Shown: positions 49,418 to 58,087 of the stretch, one piece after another
Numbering within the stretch: the first letter of the stretch is position 1
How the letters are laid out: the number at the start of each line of letters is the position of its first letter
DNA from: a bacterium
GTDB lineage: Bacteria; Zhuqueibacterota; QNDG01; JAFGCO01
NCBI GenBank assembly: GCA_016932575.1
Contig: JAFGCO010000056.1
Location: 1-64,000, forward strand
Length of the DNA: 64,000 bases
Direction of reading: 5' to 3'
Notes under the pieces: generated by a model
What the model was told of the DNA's origin: nothing
What the model saw: the letters and a program-made list of their open reading frames with translations, nothing else
Database searches by the model: none
Translations under genes and position numbers: made by a program

Positions 49418-50506
49418 ATGGGTTTTCAATGTGGCCTGGTCGGACTTCCCAACGCTGGTAAATCCACAATATTCAACGCGATTACCCATCTTGGTGTGGA
49501 AGCTTCTGCGTATCCGTTTTGCACAATCGATCCTCATTTCGGAATCGTGCCGCTGGAAGATCCGCGTCTGGATTTTATCTTTGAAAATATTGGATCTGCC
49601 AAAAAATCACCCACCACACTGGAATTTGTGGATATTGCAGGACTGGTAAAAGGTGCGAGCCGGGGGGAAGGTCTGGGCAATCAATTTCTCTCTCATATCG
49701 GCCGTGTGGATGCTATCGCGCAAGTTATCCGGTGTTTTGAAGATGAGAATATATCGCATCCTTATGAGACACTGGACCCGGTTCGGGACGCGAACGATGT
49801 GAAAATGGAACTTCTGCTGAAGGATATGGAACTGATTGACCGGCGGCTTTCCAAAATACGAACAGCAGCGAAAACCGGAGATCCGGCATCAAAAAAAATG
49901 CTGGACACACTGGAGCCTTTGTATGATCAGGTCTCAAAAGAAAATGAGGTCCGGTCGTTAAATCTGTCGGAAACACAGCTTGAGCTCGTTCGGGAAATGA
50001 ACCTGCTCACAGCCAAACCGGTGATTCTGATCGCGAATGTGGATGAAGCACATTTGCATGACAGCCCCTGTGTCTGCTCGCTTACAGAATACGGAACAAC
50101 TATAAATGCGCCGTGCCTGCCGTTTTGCGGCAAAGCTCAGGCAGAAATCGCAGAGCTGGATCAGGCCGATCAGTTGGAATTTATGACGGCTATGGGTCTG
50201 GAAGAAACCGCTTTGCAGAAAATTGTGCGTGCCGGATATGATGTATTGCATCTGATTACATTTTTCACGGCCAATGAGAATGAAGCCCATGCCTGGACCA
50301 TTCCTGAAGGCACTAACGTGCATGAAGCCGCCGCCAGGGTGCATACAGATTTTAAAGAAAAATTCATCAAAGCAGAAGTGATCAAGACGGCCGATCTAAA
50401 AACATACGGTTCGATGAAGGTCTTGCATGATCATGGTTTAATTGAGGTTCATGGCAAAGACTACATTGTTGAAGACGGAGATTTGATTCTTTTTAAAGTG
50501 AGATAA
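49418..50506 (+). CDS. ychF: YchF, Obg-family ATPase
   Basis: A 362-residue YchF. It has the P-loop GLVGLPNAGKSTIFNAIT, D-x-x-G as FVDIAGLVKGASRGEGLGNQ, the base-recognition motif ILIANVDE (N-x-x-E replaces N-K-x-D, which is why YchF prefers ATP), a coiled-coil hairpin (~130-190) and a C-terminal TGS domain (LITFFTANENEAHAWTIPEG). YchF binds ribosomes and is linked to stress and translation control. AAGGAG lies 8 bases before the ATG. Confidence 0.97.
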   Translation: MGFQCGLVGLPNAGKSTIFNAITHLGVEASAYPFCTIDPHFGIVPLEDPRLDFIFENIGSAKKSPTTLEFVDIAGLVKGASRGEGLGNQFLSHIGRVDAIAQVIRCFEDENISHPYETLDPVRDANDVKMELLLKDMELIDRRLSKIRTAAKTGDPASKKMLDTLEPLYDQVSKENEVRSLNLSETQLELVREMNLLTAKPVILIANVDEAHLHDSPCVCSLTEYGTTINAPCLPFCGKAQAEIAELDQADQLEFMTAMGLEETALQKIVRAGYDVLHLITFFTANENEAHAWTIPEGTNVHEAAARVHTDFKEKFIKAEVIKTADLKTYGSMKVLHDHGLIEVHGKDYIVEDGDLILFKVR

Positions 50507-50683
50507 TTATTTTCAACAGATATTCCGGATATCCATACAGAATGACTTGGGGTCCTTGAGTCCTCTAGTCTTTGTGTCTTTGTGTCACAACTTTTAAAGC
50601 CGGAGATACAGAGAATCAAAAGAATTTATAAAAAAGCAACATTAAAACAGCCGGCAACCCCTTTTGTCTGACACCGGCAATCC

Positions 50684-50706
50684 TCACACAGTCTCAGACT
50701 GTGTGA
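50684..50706. repeat. Perfect 11-bp inverted repeat after ychF
   Basis: TCACACAGTCT (50684-50694) and AGACTGTGTGA (50696-50706) are separated by one base. No T-run follows on either strand, so I call it a hairpin or operator-like site, not a terminator. It lies between convergent ychF and the 306-residue gene. Confidence 0.5.
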
Positions 50707-50748
50707 ACGAGATCAATATATACCTGACCATTCTTTGAAACACAATGT

Positions 50749-51669
50749 TTATTGCTCACCCCATATCCATATCCACACTGTGATGAGATTCGAGATTGCC
50801 TGAGCAAATATTTCTCTGGTCATTTTTGGAAACAGCGATTTATTCCACTTCAATGGCGCTGCTATGGGAAATAACAGCAGTGCCCTTTCTTTTGATTGGA
50901 TACATAAATCAATCATATAGCGCATCAAGTCATTATCGGGAATCACATACGGCCTGATTTTACCACGATGCTCATCATTGATCACGTTAAATTGAATCTG
51001 TTCTGACAAGTCGGTGGGTTTGCTATCATCCTCTTTTCGCTTCGTTTTTATAATCCCTTCCTCTATGGCAACCGGTTTGACAGCATCTTCCCATAACTGT
51101 TCAATCTCACCATGTAATTCATTCGAATAATAGTGACCGTTTCTCGGTTTCTTTGTATCAGTGGCTGAAGGAGGATCATCCCGCAGGTCACAATGCATGG
51201 GAACATGAGCGTCAACAATATAATGGGATATCAGCAGGTACTGATACATAATCTGATTCATTGAGCAACGGTCATTGTACTTTCTTAATTTATCCATATC
51301 AGAAAGAACGCGTGCCAGATGGTCGACTTTATATGGAAGGCCCCCTCCCCCGGCCACACGATAATATTTGCCCTGATGGGTTTCTCTCGCATACCTGACG
51401 CTGTTCGGAAACTCCTTTTCAGTATAAAGCTTGAATGTATGATACTGCGCTTTATCATTCAGGATATCATCCGGAGCCCACGTCGCTTCACTGATGACAT
51501 CCTCATAATGCATCAGCATTCGCTGAAGAATTTTTCCTTCCCGCCTTCTTTTGGTAATTGTCGCAGAGGCAGCTTTCCTGTCTGATGCAGCATAGTGAAG
51601 ATTATCGAGACCTTCATATAAAAACTCTATGCCCTTTGCTGCTAGATAGATATGCGTATTATGCTTCAT
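50749..51669 (-). CDS. Putative Zn-dependent hydrolase of the phospholipase C / S1-P1 nuclease fold
   Basis: A 306-residue protein without signal peptide. The central motif YLLISHYIVDAHVPMHCD (H-x-x-x-D-x-H-x-P-x-H) together with NELHGEIEQLWED resembles the zinc sites of S1/P1 nucleases and Zn-dependent phospholipase C, where His and Asp residues on long helices hold three zinc ions. The N-terminus MKHNTHIYLAAKGIEFLYEG also fits, because these enzymes start with a helix carrying a His ligand. Function remains open: nuclease, phospholipase and a dead homologue are all possible. A G-rich ribosome site (GGGGGGAG) lies 10 bases before the ATG. It is a single gene between two spacers. Confidence 0.5.
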   Translation of the reverse strand: MKHNTHIYLAAKGIEFLYEGLDNLHYAASDRKAASATITKRRREGKILQRMLMHYEDVISEATWAPDDILNDKAQYHTFKLYTEKEFPNSVRYARETHQGKYYRVAGGGGLPYKVDHLARVLSDMDKLRKYNDRCSMNQIMYQYLLISHYIVDAHVPMHCDLRDDPPSATDTKKPRNGHYYSNELHGEIEQLWEDAVKPVAIEEGIIKTKRKEDDSKPTDLSEQIQFNVINDEHRGKIRPYVIPDNDLMRYMIDLCIQSKERALLLFPIAAPLKWNKSLFPKMTREIFAQAISNLITVWIWIWGEQ

Positions 51670-52188
51670 TTGAAATCACTCCCCCCCTTTTGGATGTTCA
51701 TTTAAATATCAGACTTTATTTGGTTGTCTCATTATTGCAGTTGTCCTTATTCTGGTAAGCGCAGACATATCAACACACAATGCATTTAAAAGCAGGATGA
51801 AATTAGAAATACATCCCAAATTGTTTTCCAAATTCCCTTAATTCTTTCCTACCGATAATTTGAATGGCTGTTTTATGTGGCTTCGAGAAACCGGAAACTG
51901 AGGAATCTTGATTTGATGAACATCATGAATATAGTTATGCGCTTAACTACCGGCTGTGGGACAGGTTCTTTCACAAATTCAACTGCGATTCACATCTTGC
52001 AGAAAAACAACATCATTTGTGAATTCACTTTTTGTGAAACTTGACGCAAAAAAAATCACTTGCGCAAAGGCAGATAAATGCAGAACAGTAACCAATCAGC
52101 CAACCCGGATAATGCACCAAAACATCAAATAACCAACCTTTGCGTCAAGTGATTTTTAATTATTTGCCGTTCATTTAAACATATTTGT
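51670..52188. other. 519-base spacer with a long inverted repeat
   Basis: No coding frame is supported. The right half contains the inverted repeat at 52051-52157 just after the end of the LamG gene. The left part is AT-rich and must contain the promoter of the 306-residue gene, but I see no clear hexamers. Confidence 0.5.
52051..52157. repeat. 21-bp imperfect inverted repeat with a 66-base loop
   Basis: The left arm AAAAATCACTTGCGCAAAGG (52051-52070) matches the reverse complement of 52137-52157 at 20 of 21 positions; the right arm has one extra base. The core TTGACGCAAA also occurs upstream at 52041-52050. It lies 3' of the LamG gene. It could fold as a hairpin in RNA or be a small non-autonomous mobile element. 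Confidence 0.55.
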
Positions 52189-53277
52189 TTACTTCATCAA
52201 CATTAATTTTCTGGTTTGCACTTGATTACCAACCTGCAAACGATACAGATAAATACCGGAACTTAACTGTTTTCCGGCATCGTCACGTCCATCCCAATTG
52301 ACCGATTGAAAACCGGATCCTAGTCTTTCTTTTACCAATGTACGTACCTTTTGACCGTTCTGAGTGTAAACATCCAAAACCACATCACTACTTTTCGCTA
52401 AACGATAACTTATGGTTGTCGCCGGATTAAAAGGATTGGGATAATTCTGATTTAAAACAAATTCTTGCGGCAGCGCTGCCGGATTATCGTTAACATGAAC
52501 TTCCATGCCCTGAGATAAGTAGTAAACATCCACATCAGTTAAAGCCTGTGAATAAATACGGAAATCATCGAGCACGCCCATATAGGTACGACCTCCCCCC
52601 GCCATCTTACCCAGAAAAATATTGGACAATTCATACATGGAGGATACATATGGCCATTCCATAATCAGTATGCCATCGATATACAATTTGGCAGCACCGG
52701 CCCCCCCATCCCATACACCTGCAATATGATGCCATAATCCATCACCCATTAATGTGGGATTAACAGGTACTGCGCCAGGATCATCTGCGCCGCTTTTATC
52801 CGGATCCGAATGAAGGTGCACATTTGGATTCGGATCGGCCCTCAAATAAAAAGACAGCTCGCCGCCGATCCAGACATTAGAAACTGCAGACTCGAGATGA
52901 ATATGCATTTCGTTCTCCGGTCCGAAACCACCACCCGTTATGTTGTCACCAGCCCAGAACATCGTATAAATACCTGTCGGCACGTCAGCCTTCATCCAAA
53001 ATGCGACCGAACCAATAAACGAGGTCATTCCCATTGCTTCAGCCGGAAAAGTCACATTTTCAGATCCCCAGAATTCCATAGCACCATCGAATTTTCCTTC
53101 GACAAAGCCTGGAGTGCCTTCAATAGTACCATCGAAGCCATTGCCGCTGGCATCGGCAGCCACAGTACCGGAAGTCTCATCGAGCTTGTAGTGAACCAAA
53201 AGTTGGGCTGATGCAGCGGTGGCCATTCCCAATACAAAAATACAACAAGCCAGACACAATAACCTTTTACACATCAT
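52189..53277 (-). CDS. Secreted LamG/concanavalin-like protein with PNPFN C-terminal domain
   Basis: A 362-residue exported protein with a signal peptide (LLCLACCIFVLGMATAASAQ), one LamG/concanavalin-A-like lectin domain (~25-255: YKLDETSGTVAADASGNGFD, DGLWHHIAGVWDGGAGAAKL, GVLDDFRIYSQAL) and a C-terminal domain (~275-362) with NQNYPNPFNPATTISY, NWDGRDDAGKQLSSGIYLY and the end RKLMLMK. No enzyme motif is present, so it is likely to bind polysaccharide or act as a surface protein. AAAGGAGG precedes two adjacent ATGs. Relatives of its lectin domain are found in the 276- and 1028-residue proteins here. Confidence 0.88.
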   Translation of the reverse strand: MMCKRLLCLACCIFVLGMATAASAQLLVHYKLDETSGTVAADASGNGFDGTIEGTPGFVEGKFDGAMEFWGSENVTFPAEAMGMTSFIGSVAFWMKADVPTGIYTMFWAGDNITGGGFGPENEMHIHLESAVSNVWIGGELSFYLRADPNPNVHLHSDPDKSGADDPGAVPVNPTLMGDGLWHHIAGVWDGGAGAAKLYIDGILIMEWPYVSSMYELSNIFLGKMAGGGRTYMGVLDDFRIYSQALTDVDVYYLSQGMEVHVNDNPAALPQEFVLNQNYPNPFNPATTISYRLAKSSDVVLDVYTQNGQKVRTLVKERLGSGFQSVNWDGRDDAGKQLSSGIYLYRLQVGNQVQTRKLMLMK

Positions 53278-53472
53278 TGTCCTCCTTTCAAAAAGTGATA
53301 ACTGGTAATTAAATGATTTAATGGTTTACAATATACCATCAATTTATTTATTTAATATACGCAACAATTGAATAATAATAAATAACATTAAAAAAATGTT
53401 AAGTAAAAGTCAAGGAAATAATTTAATCAAAAGGATCCGGTCATTGTTCGTTGGTGTGGATTAGGAAACATA

Positions 53473-53497
53473 CGTCCCGGGTATGATACCCGGAACG
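53473..53497. repeat. Hairpin 3' of the GH43 gene
   Basis: 12-base arms (53473-53484 and 53486-53497, one mismatch) with core CCGGGTAT/ATACCCGG. It is 29 bases beyond the GH43 stop. There is no T-run, so terminator function is unproven. Confidence 0.5.
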
Positions 53498-53525
53498 ATT
53501 GAACCCTCCTGCCCGGTTATACCAA

Positions 53526-56210
53526 TTATTTTAAAAGAACACATTTATTTATTTGAATATAATCACCTGCAGTAAAACAAATAAGATATGTTCCCGATGA
53601 ATACTTTGATGCATCCCAGGTGGTATGATATTTTCCTGCATCCCTCTGACCTGAAAATAATACTTCTACAATTTCTCCAACAACATTAAATATCGAAATA
53701 TTGATTTTTGAATTCGTTGGAAGCGTATAGGCAAATCGTGTTGTCGGATTAAACGGATTCGGATAATTCAGTTCCAATGAATACGCTTCAGGTATTTCTA
53801 ATGCATTGGTTATACTTGTCGGTTCACAAAGATTGACAGCTTCTTCACCCATTCCTTCCGGGGATTCGAGAACATTTGAGATACATATTTTATCCAGTTT
53901 TGCGCCGTCTTCTCGATAGCCTATGGTCAGCGTGTGTTCACCTGCTGTCAATGAATAATCGTCAAATTTAACCCATTTCCATCCGCTGGTTACCAATCCA
54001 TTGTGCATCTGGAATGATCCATCATCCATTTTTACCCAGAAAGAATCGTCATCATAGGTTGGACAGTTCAAACGGCCGAATACAGAATAACTGTCGCTGG
54101 AAATCACAGAAAAATAAATCAAAATGCAGCCATCATCAACGGAAGGTGCCTGGTTTACGCTTTGTATACCGGATTTCACTGTGACATAGTGATCATTTGA
54201 AGCTCCGGCATCATTGACTATGTCCCAATTGCCGCCCATTGTACCGCATTCCGCTTCCAGCCAGACACCCGTACCTTGACCCACGACAACATGAATTGTT
54301 GTTGATTTTGCTTCGCCGAGTTCACCTTGATAACTCGCGGTGATATCCACTTCGCCTTCGCTCATTCCGGTAATAACTCCGTTTGATACAGTTGCAATTT
54401 CCGGGCTGGGATTATCATAGGTGGCTTTGTCGGCGACATCTTCAACATGTCCATCGTCAAATTCTGCTAAAATTTTTATTGATGTTGAACTACCGATAAA
54501 TAATTCAACATCACTTTCATCAGTATAAAGCCGGGATATGGCAAGCTCGCTTTCCAGGTTTTTTACCACTACTTTTATATTATCCATATTATCATTATAA
54601 CTGGCAGTTACTGTAACAATGCCATAACTGACGCCTGTAACAAGATCATCGGTTATAGAAATTATATTTTCCTGATCGAAAGTAAAAGTGGTTTCTGAAG
54701 TAACGACATCACTGGCACCATCTGTATAAATAGCAGTGACTGTAATGTTTGTATTGTTGGTCCCGGCAACCGTATCAATTTTGGAATCATCAACAGAAGC
54801 ATTGATTGCAAGAAGATCGTGTTCACTTGTTTTTTGAATAAATTGCCAGTAATCAAAGTTAAAAAGGTTGTCGACATGCTCACCTGTAAACAGAAAATAC
54901 ACATCGTGCACACCGGTTACATTTTCAATGGCAATTGTTTCTGATTTCCACACATCCAATCCGCCTGTATATAAAACCGGAACGATTCCGATTCGTGTTC
55001 CGTTTATATCATCGATTCGAATTTCAATGGATCCGTCTTTCGAAGTTCCTACTTTCAAATCACTGGCTATGCTGGCGGTAAAAGCGGCTGCCCCGGCCGA
55101 TCCGAAGTCAACACCACGAACCTTTATCCAGTCGCCGTCTTCCAGACTGGTAACATTCATGCCTCCTTCACTGCATACTTCCGTCTCTATGCCGTTTTGT
55201 CTATTCATTGTTTCAGCTTCCGTATGGCCAAATGGATTGACATTTCCAATTTGCTTGACTCCGTCAACGGTGTTCACCATGGTTTCGATCGACCCATCCG
55301 GGTTATGGTAAATACTGTCCAGGCAAAGGTTGCGTTTATACACAGGAGGAATGCCTGCATGCCGCGACACATATCGGTTGTGATAAGCCTCATACCACGC
55401 TCCATTGAATTCAAAAATTGCCTGATGATTATTGTTGCTGTTTTCGGGGGGTTGCGGAGACACGATCCCGCCGTAAGTAAAATCCGATGTGGGATTATCG
55501 CTTGTCATATAATCAATACGCATTCCGTTACCCGGATTGGTAGAATAAGAAAAATAGTAGGTGCCGTTATGCTTGTGCATCCATGCGGCCTCAAAAAAAT
55601 AGTCAACATGAAATTGAGTTGCAGGGCCATCCACGCTGATCATATTGTCGTTCAGCCTGATAACCCGCAAGTTATCTTCGCCATTCCCGCCAAAGTACAT
55701 GTAGGCTTGTCCGTCGTCATCAATAAACGTCATGGGATCAAATAACCACATGTTAACAGCCGGCAGAACACCCGGCGTGCTTGAGCTGACCAATGGTTTG
55801 CCTATGGGATCGGTAAAAGGACCTGTCGGGCTATCGGCAGACGCCACACCGATTCCGCTGGCTCCATTGCCAAAGTACAAATAAAATTTACCATTCCGTT
55901 CAACGGCAGAGGGTGCCCAACTAAATTGAGCCCACGCAGCATCACGGGGCACCTTGAAAACAATACCGTGGTCGGTCCAGTTTTTCAGATCACGGCTCGA
56001 AACACAGACAATTGACTGCATCTCATATCCCGAATCATCACCGGCAGGATTTTCATCATCATTGGAACAGTAGAGATAGACACTTCCATTGTACACCAGT
56101 GCACCCGGATCTGCCAGATATCTGTAAGAAACTATAGGGTAGTCGGCGAATGCATGATTCGTTATCCCGGTTAAAATGAAGCAAACCAGCAATTTGATTT
56201 CTCTTTTCAT
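53526..56210 (-). CDS. Secreted multidomain GH43 glycosidase with PNPFN C-terminal domain
   Basis: An 894-residue exported enzyme. A signal peptide (~1-22) is followed by a five-bladed GH43 domain (~25-330) with the triad Asp34 (YLADPGALVYNGS), Asp158 (WLFDPMTFIDDDG) and Glu207 (DYFFEAAWMHKHNG). Then come a CBM6-like domain (~333-462, HTEAETMNRQNGIETEVCSE), two bacterial Ig-like (Big_2) domains (~470-655, TAIYTDGASDVVTSETTF), a second carbohydrate-binding-like jellyroll (~660-790, VWLEAECGTMGG) and a C-terminal domain with LNYPNPFNPTTRFAY. The layout resembles arabinoxylan arabinofuranohydrolases and beta-xylosidases. Action on plant or algal hemicellulose is an inference. Downstream and upstream spacers carry hairpins. 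Confidence 0.92.
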   Translation of the reverse strand: MKREIKLLVCFILTGITNHAFADYPIVSYRYLADPGALVYNGSVYLYCSNDDENPAGDDSGYEMQSIVCVSSRDLKNWTDHGIVFKVPRDAAWAQFSWAPSAVERNGKFYLYFGNGASGIGVASADSPTGPFTDPIGKPLVSSSTPGVLPAVNMWLFDPMTFIDDDGQAYMYFGGNGEDNLRVIRLNDNMISVDGPATQFHVDYFFEAAWMHKHNGTYYFSYSTNPGNGMRIDYMTSDNPTSDFTYGGIVSPQPPENSNNNHQAIFEFNGAWYEAYHNRYVSRHAGIPPVYKRNLCLDSIYHNPDGSIETMVNTVDGVKQIGNVNPFGHTEAETMNRQNGIETEVCSEGGMNVTSLEDGDWIKVRGVDFGSAGAAAFTASIASDLKVGTSKDGSIEIRIDDINGTRIGIVPVLYTGGLDVWKSETIAIENVTGVHDVYFLFTGEHVDNLFNFDYWQFIQKTSEHDLLAINASVDDSKIDTVAGTNNTNITVTAIYTDGASDVVTSETTFTFDQENIISITDDLVTGVSYGIVTVTASYNDNMDNIKVVVKNLESELAISRLYTDESDVELFIGSSTSIKILAEFDDGHVEDVADKATYDNPSPEIATVSNGVITGMSEGEVDITASYQGELGEAKSTTIHVVVGQGTGVWLEAECGTMGGNWDIVNDAGASNDHYVTVKSGIQSVNQAPSVDDGCILIYFSVISSDSYSVFGRLNCPTYDDDSFWVKMDDGSFQMHNGLVTSGWKWVKFDDYSLTAGEHTLTIGYREDGAKLDKICISNVLESPEGMGEEAVNLCEPTSITNALEIPEAYSLELNYPNPFNPTTRFAYTLPTNSKINISIFNVVGEIVEVLFSGQRDAGKYHTTWDASKYSSGTYLICFTAGDYIQINKCVLLK

Positions 56211-56260
56211 CTTTCATTTCGCCTTTCTTTTTTAATTCGATCCAGGACCATTATGATCGT

Positions 56261-56340
56261 CCTGGGGTTAATAACCCAGGATGCATTTCTTAGGGGCCTC
56301 TGCCCCTGTTTATGATCTACAGCGGCTTTGGAAACCCGCT
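56261..56340. repeat. Three consecutive hairpins between secreted-protein genes
   Basis: CCTGGG...CCCAGG (56261-56280), AGGGGC...GCCCCT (56292-56307) and AGCGGCTTT...AAACCCGCT (56321-56340) follow one another in the 172-base gap between the LamG lipoprotein stop and the GH43 start. The middle one resembles the core of 1934-1964. They may mark the end of the lipoprotein transcript or be REP-like elements. Confidence 0.45.
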
Positions 56341-56382
56341 GGTTTTCCGTCCCGCGCATGATACGTGACGATCGAAAAATTG

Positions 56383-57213
56383 TTAGTTTTTATTTACATA
56401 ATAATTGTAAATTTCTTTATATTCATTCTCTTTTAAAATTCGATTATATATTCGCACTTCATCAATACAGCCTTTAAAACGTGTAGAATCCGACAGATCT
56501 GAATCATTAGTTGAACCTATATAAAAGGGAATTTTACCAAGTATTTCACCATTTTTTGACTTAAAATAATCAGGGAAAAGTCCACCCCCTCCGATATTAT
56601 CATTTAATATTATCCAATGATAGGGATAGTCAGGTTCTTCAAATGGTCCTTCTCCGTATGCGAAATAATAAGTGACCATGATCCATTGATCTTTCATGCC
56701 TTCATTAAATCCAAAACCACCTCCACTTCCATCAATTTCACACCCAATTGACTCCGAGATTCCAGAAACTCCGGGTAAATCTATGATACCATTAAATATT
56801 CCAAGATTTGGAAATTGATAATCATGATATGTATGATCAGATCCCATTATATATCTTCTCGCTGTCCAGGAATCAGTATTTTCAGTTCCAGGAGATTTTA
56901 TCCATAAGACAATTGTATATGCTGTGATTGGAAAAGGAGAATTATCAATATCATATTTGATATAACTGTTTGATCCGTCCAAATATAAGCACCCATTACT
57001 TATTCCTTGAGTATAGTTGACATTACCAATTTCAGTACCATTGTAATTATTTACACTGTGATCGTCAGCATCGTCATCAAAAGGATAATATGCAATTAAT
57101 CCTTCGTTTAAAACATCAGGACTAATGTGATTTGTTGCAGAATATGGACTCGTAACATTATTTGAACAATGTAGGAAAAAAATCAAAATAAATATTGAAG
57201 TAAATTGTTTCAT
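56383..57213 (-). CDS. LamG-domain lipoprotein
   Basis: A 276-residue predicted lipoprotein (signal SIFILIFFLHCSNN with Cys17 as the lipid site). The rest is one concanavalin/LamG-like domain: LIAYYPFDDDADDHSVNNYN near the start, YTIVLWIKSPG, a Gly-rich loop (EIDGSGGGFGFNEG) and the closing RFKGCIDEVRIYNRILKENE. There is no PNPFN domain, because the lipid would anchor it. It is more AT-rich in codon use than the neighbouring secreted proteins. Probable role: surface binding; no catalytic residues are seen. Confidence 0.82.
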   Translation of the reverse strand: MKQFTSIFILIFFLHCSNNVTSPYSATNHISPDVLNEGLIAYYPFDDDADDHSVNNYNGTEIGNVNYTQGISNGCLYLDGSNSYIKYDIDNSPFPITAYTIVLWIKSPGTENTDSWTARRYIMGSDHTYHDYQFPNLGIFNGIIDLPGVSGISESIGCEIDGSGGGFGFNEGMKDQWIMVTYYFAYGEGPFEEPDYPYHWIILNDNIGGGGLFPDYFKSKNGEILGKIPFYIGSTNDSDLSDSTRFKGCIDEVRIYNRILKENEYKEIYNYYVNKN

Positions 57214-57765
57214 TCCCTTTACTTCCTTCGTTCCCAGCCTTCGAGACTGTTTGAAAACGACTTGAATATGTCATCATAATTATCTAATACGAATTACTTT
57301 GCGTAGATAATTTAGAGCGTGTTCGATTGTTTTCCATTCTTCATTCATATATCACTTATATTTTTTTATTAACTGACAAAATATGATATCGAAAAATTCT
57401 CCTTTAAAATGTTTTCAATGACAGGAATAAATGTTGATTATTGGTAATAATTCCCAATAATCGGAATTTAAAATTTCTATTATTGGAAATTATTAGGGAC
57501 AGTTTAAAATACCTGATATTAGCCATTTAAATTCTTCCGATCATTTTTGCATAGCGCGAAAGATGTTGTATTTTAGCGGAAATATAATCAGAAGCAGTAT
57601 ACTTATAATCATCTATAAAATCAAATAAAAAAACCGAAGGTTGAAAAATATCGAATCCGACAAACCGCCCTATACGCAGCCACTGTAACAAGACCTGTCC
57701 CGGTCGTTTCTTCGCGAAAGAATAAAATTCAGATTCATGATTGATACAGGAAGATGAGAGAACAG

Positions 57766-57837
57766 ACCCCTCCGGGAGGTTTGATAAATTCAAAATTTTC
57801 AATGTCAATATTTTCTCAAGCAACCTCCCGGAGGGGT
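57766..57837. repeat. Perfect 16-bp inverted repeat with a 40-base loop
   Basis: ACCCCTCCGGGAGGTT (57766-57781) is repeated in reverse as AACCTCCCGGAGGGGT (57822-57837). Each arm is itself nearly palindromic around CCTCCGGGAGG. The same core is seen at 43638-43664, which suggests a dispersed family. Confidence 0.65.
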
Positions 57838-57983
57838 TATTGAACCCTTTTTCAACAGTCATGCCAGGCAGACTCTATTGAGGCATTCTTCCTGAGTCAG
57901 ACAAAATTTCAGGCAATTTATCAATATCGGCTGCCATTCAAAAATGTTTACCTGCTTATACGAAAGATCTGCCGGTATATAAA

Positions 57984-58017
57984 AAGCCCCATTCCGAAAT
58001 ATATCGGAACGGGGCTT
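57984..58017 (-). terminator. Intrinsic terminator of the 671-residue repeat protein
   Basis: On the minus strand AAGCCCC-G-TTCCGA and its partner TCGGAA-T-GGGGCTT form a 14-bp stem with one internal mismatch and a 6-base loop, followed by TTTTTAT. It lies 70 bases after the stop at 58088. Confidence 0.88.
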
Positions 58018-58087
58018 ACCCCTCTCCCTCTCTTGAATACGGGTACGGCCGGTACAGTCCGACCAACCGAAATGGAGAGAGTACTTT

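Larger units (their letters stand above)
57214..58087. other. 874-base spacer with repeat elements and a doubtful frame
   Basis: It contains the inverted repeat at 57766-57837 and the terminator at 57984-58017. A minus-strand frame of 111 codons (57862-57527) runs through the repeat; the arms translate to NPSGRLLEK and NLPEGS. It has no ribosome site, so I do not call it a gene, although its second half (GRFVGFDIFQPSVFLFDF) looks protein-like and could be a relic. Confidence 0.45.

Noticed and set aside
50684-50706. Intrinsic terminator for ychF
   Set aside because: The stem is perfect but no T-run follows on either strand, so it is listed as a repeat.
57527-57862. 111-codon minus-strand frame
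   Set aside because: It runs through the large inverted repeat, has no ribosome site, and its first half is just the repeat arms in translation. Mentioned in the spacer entry as a possible relic.
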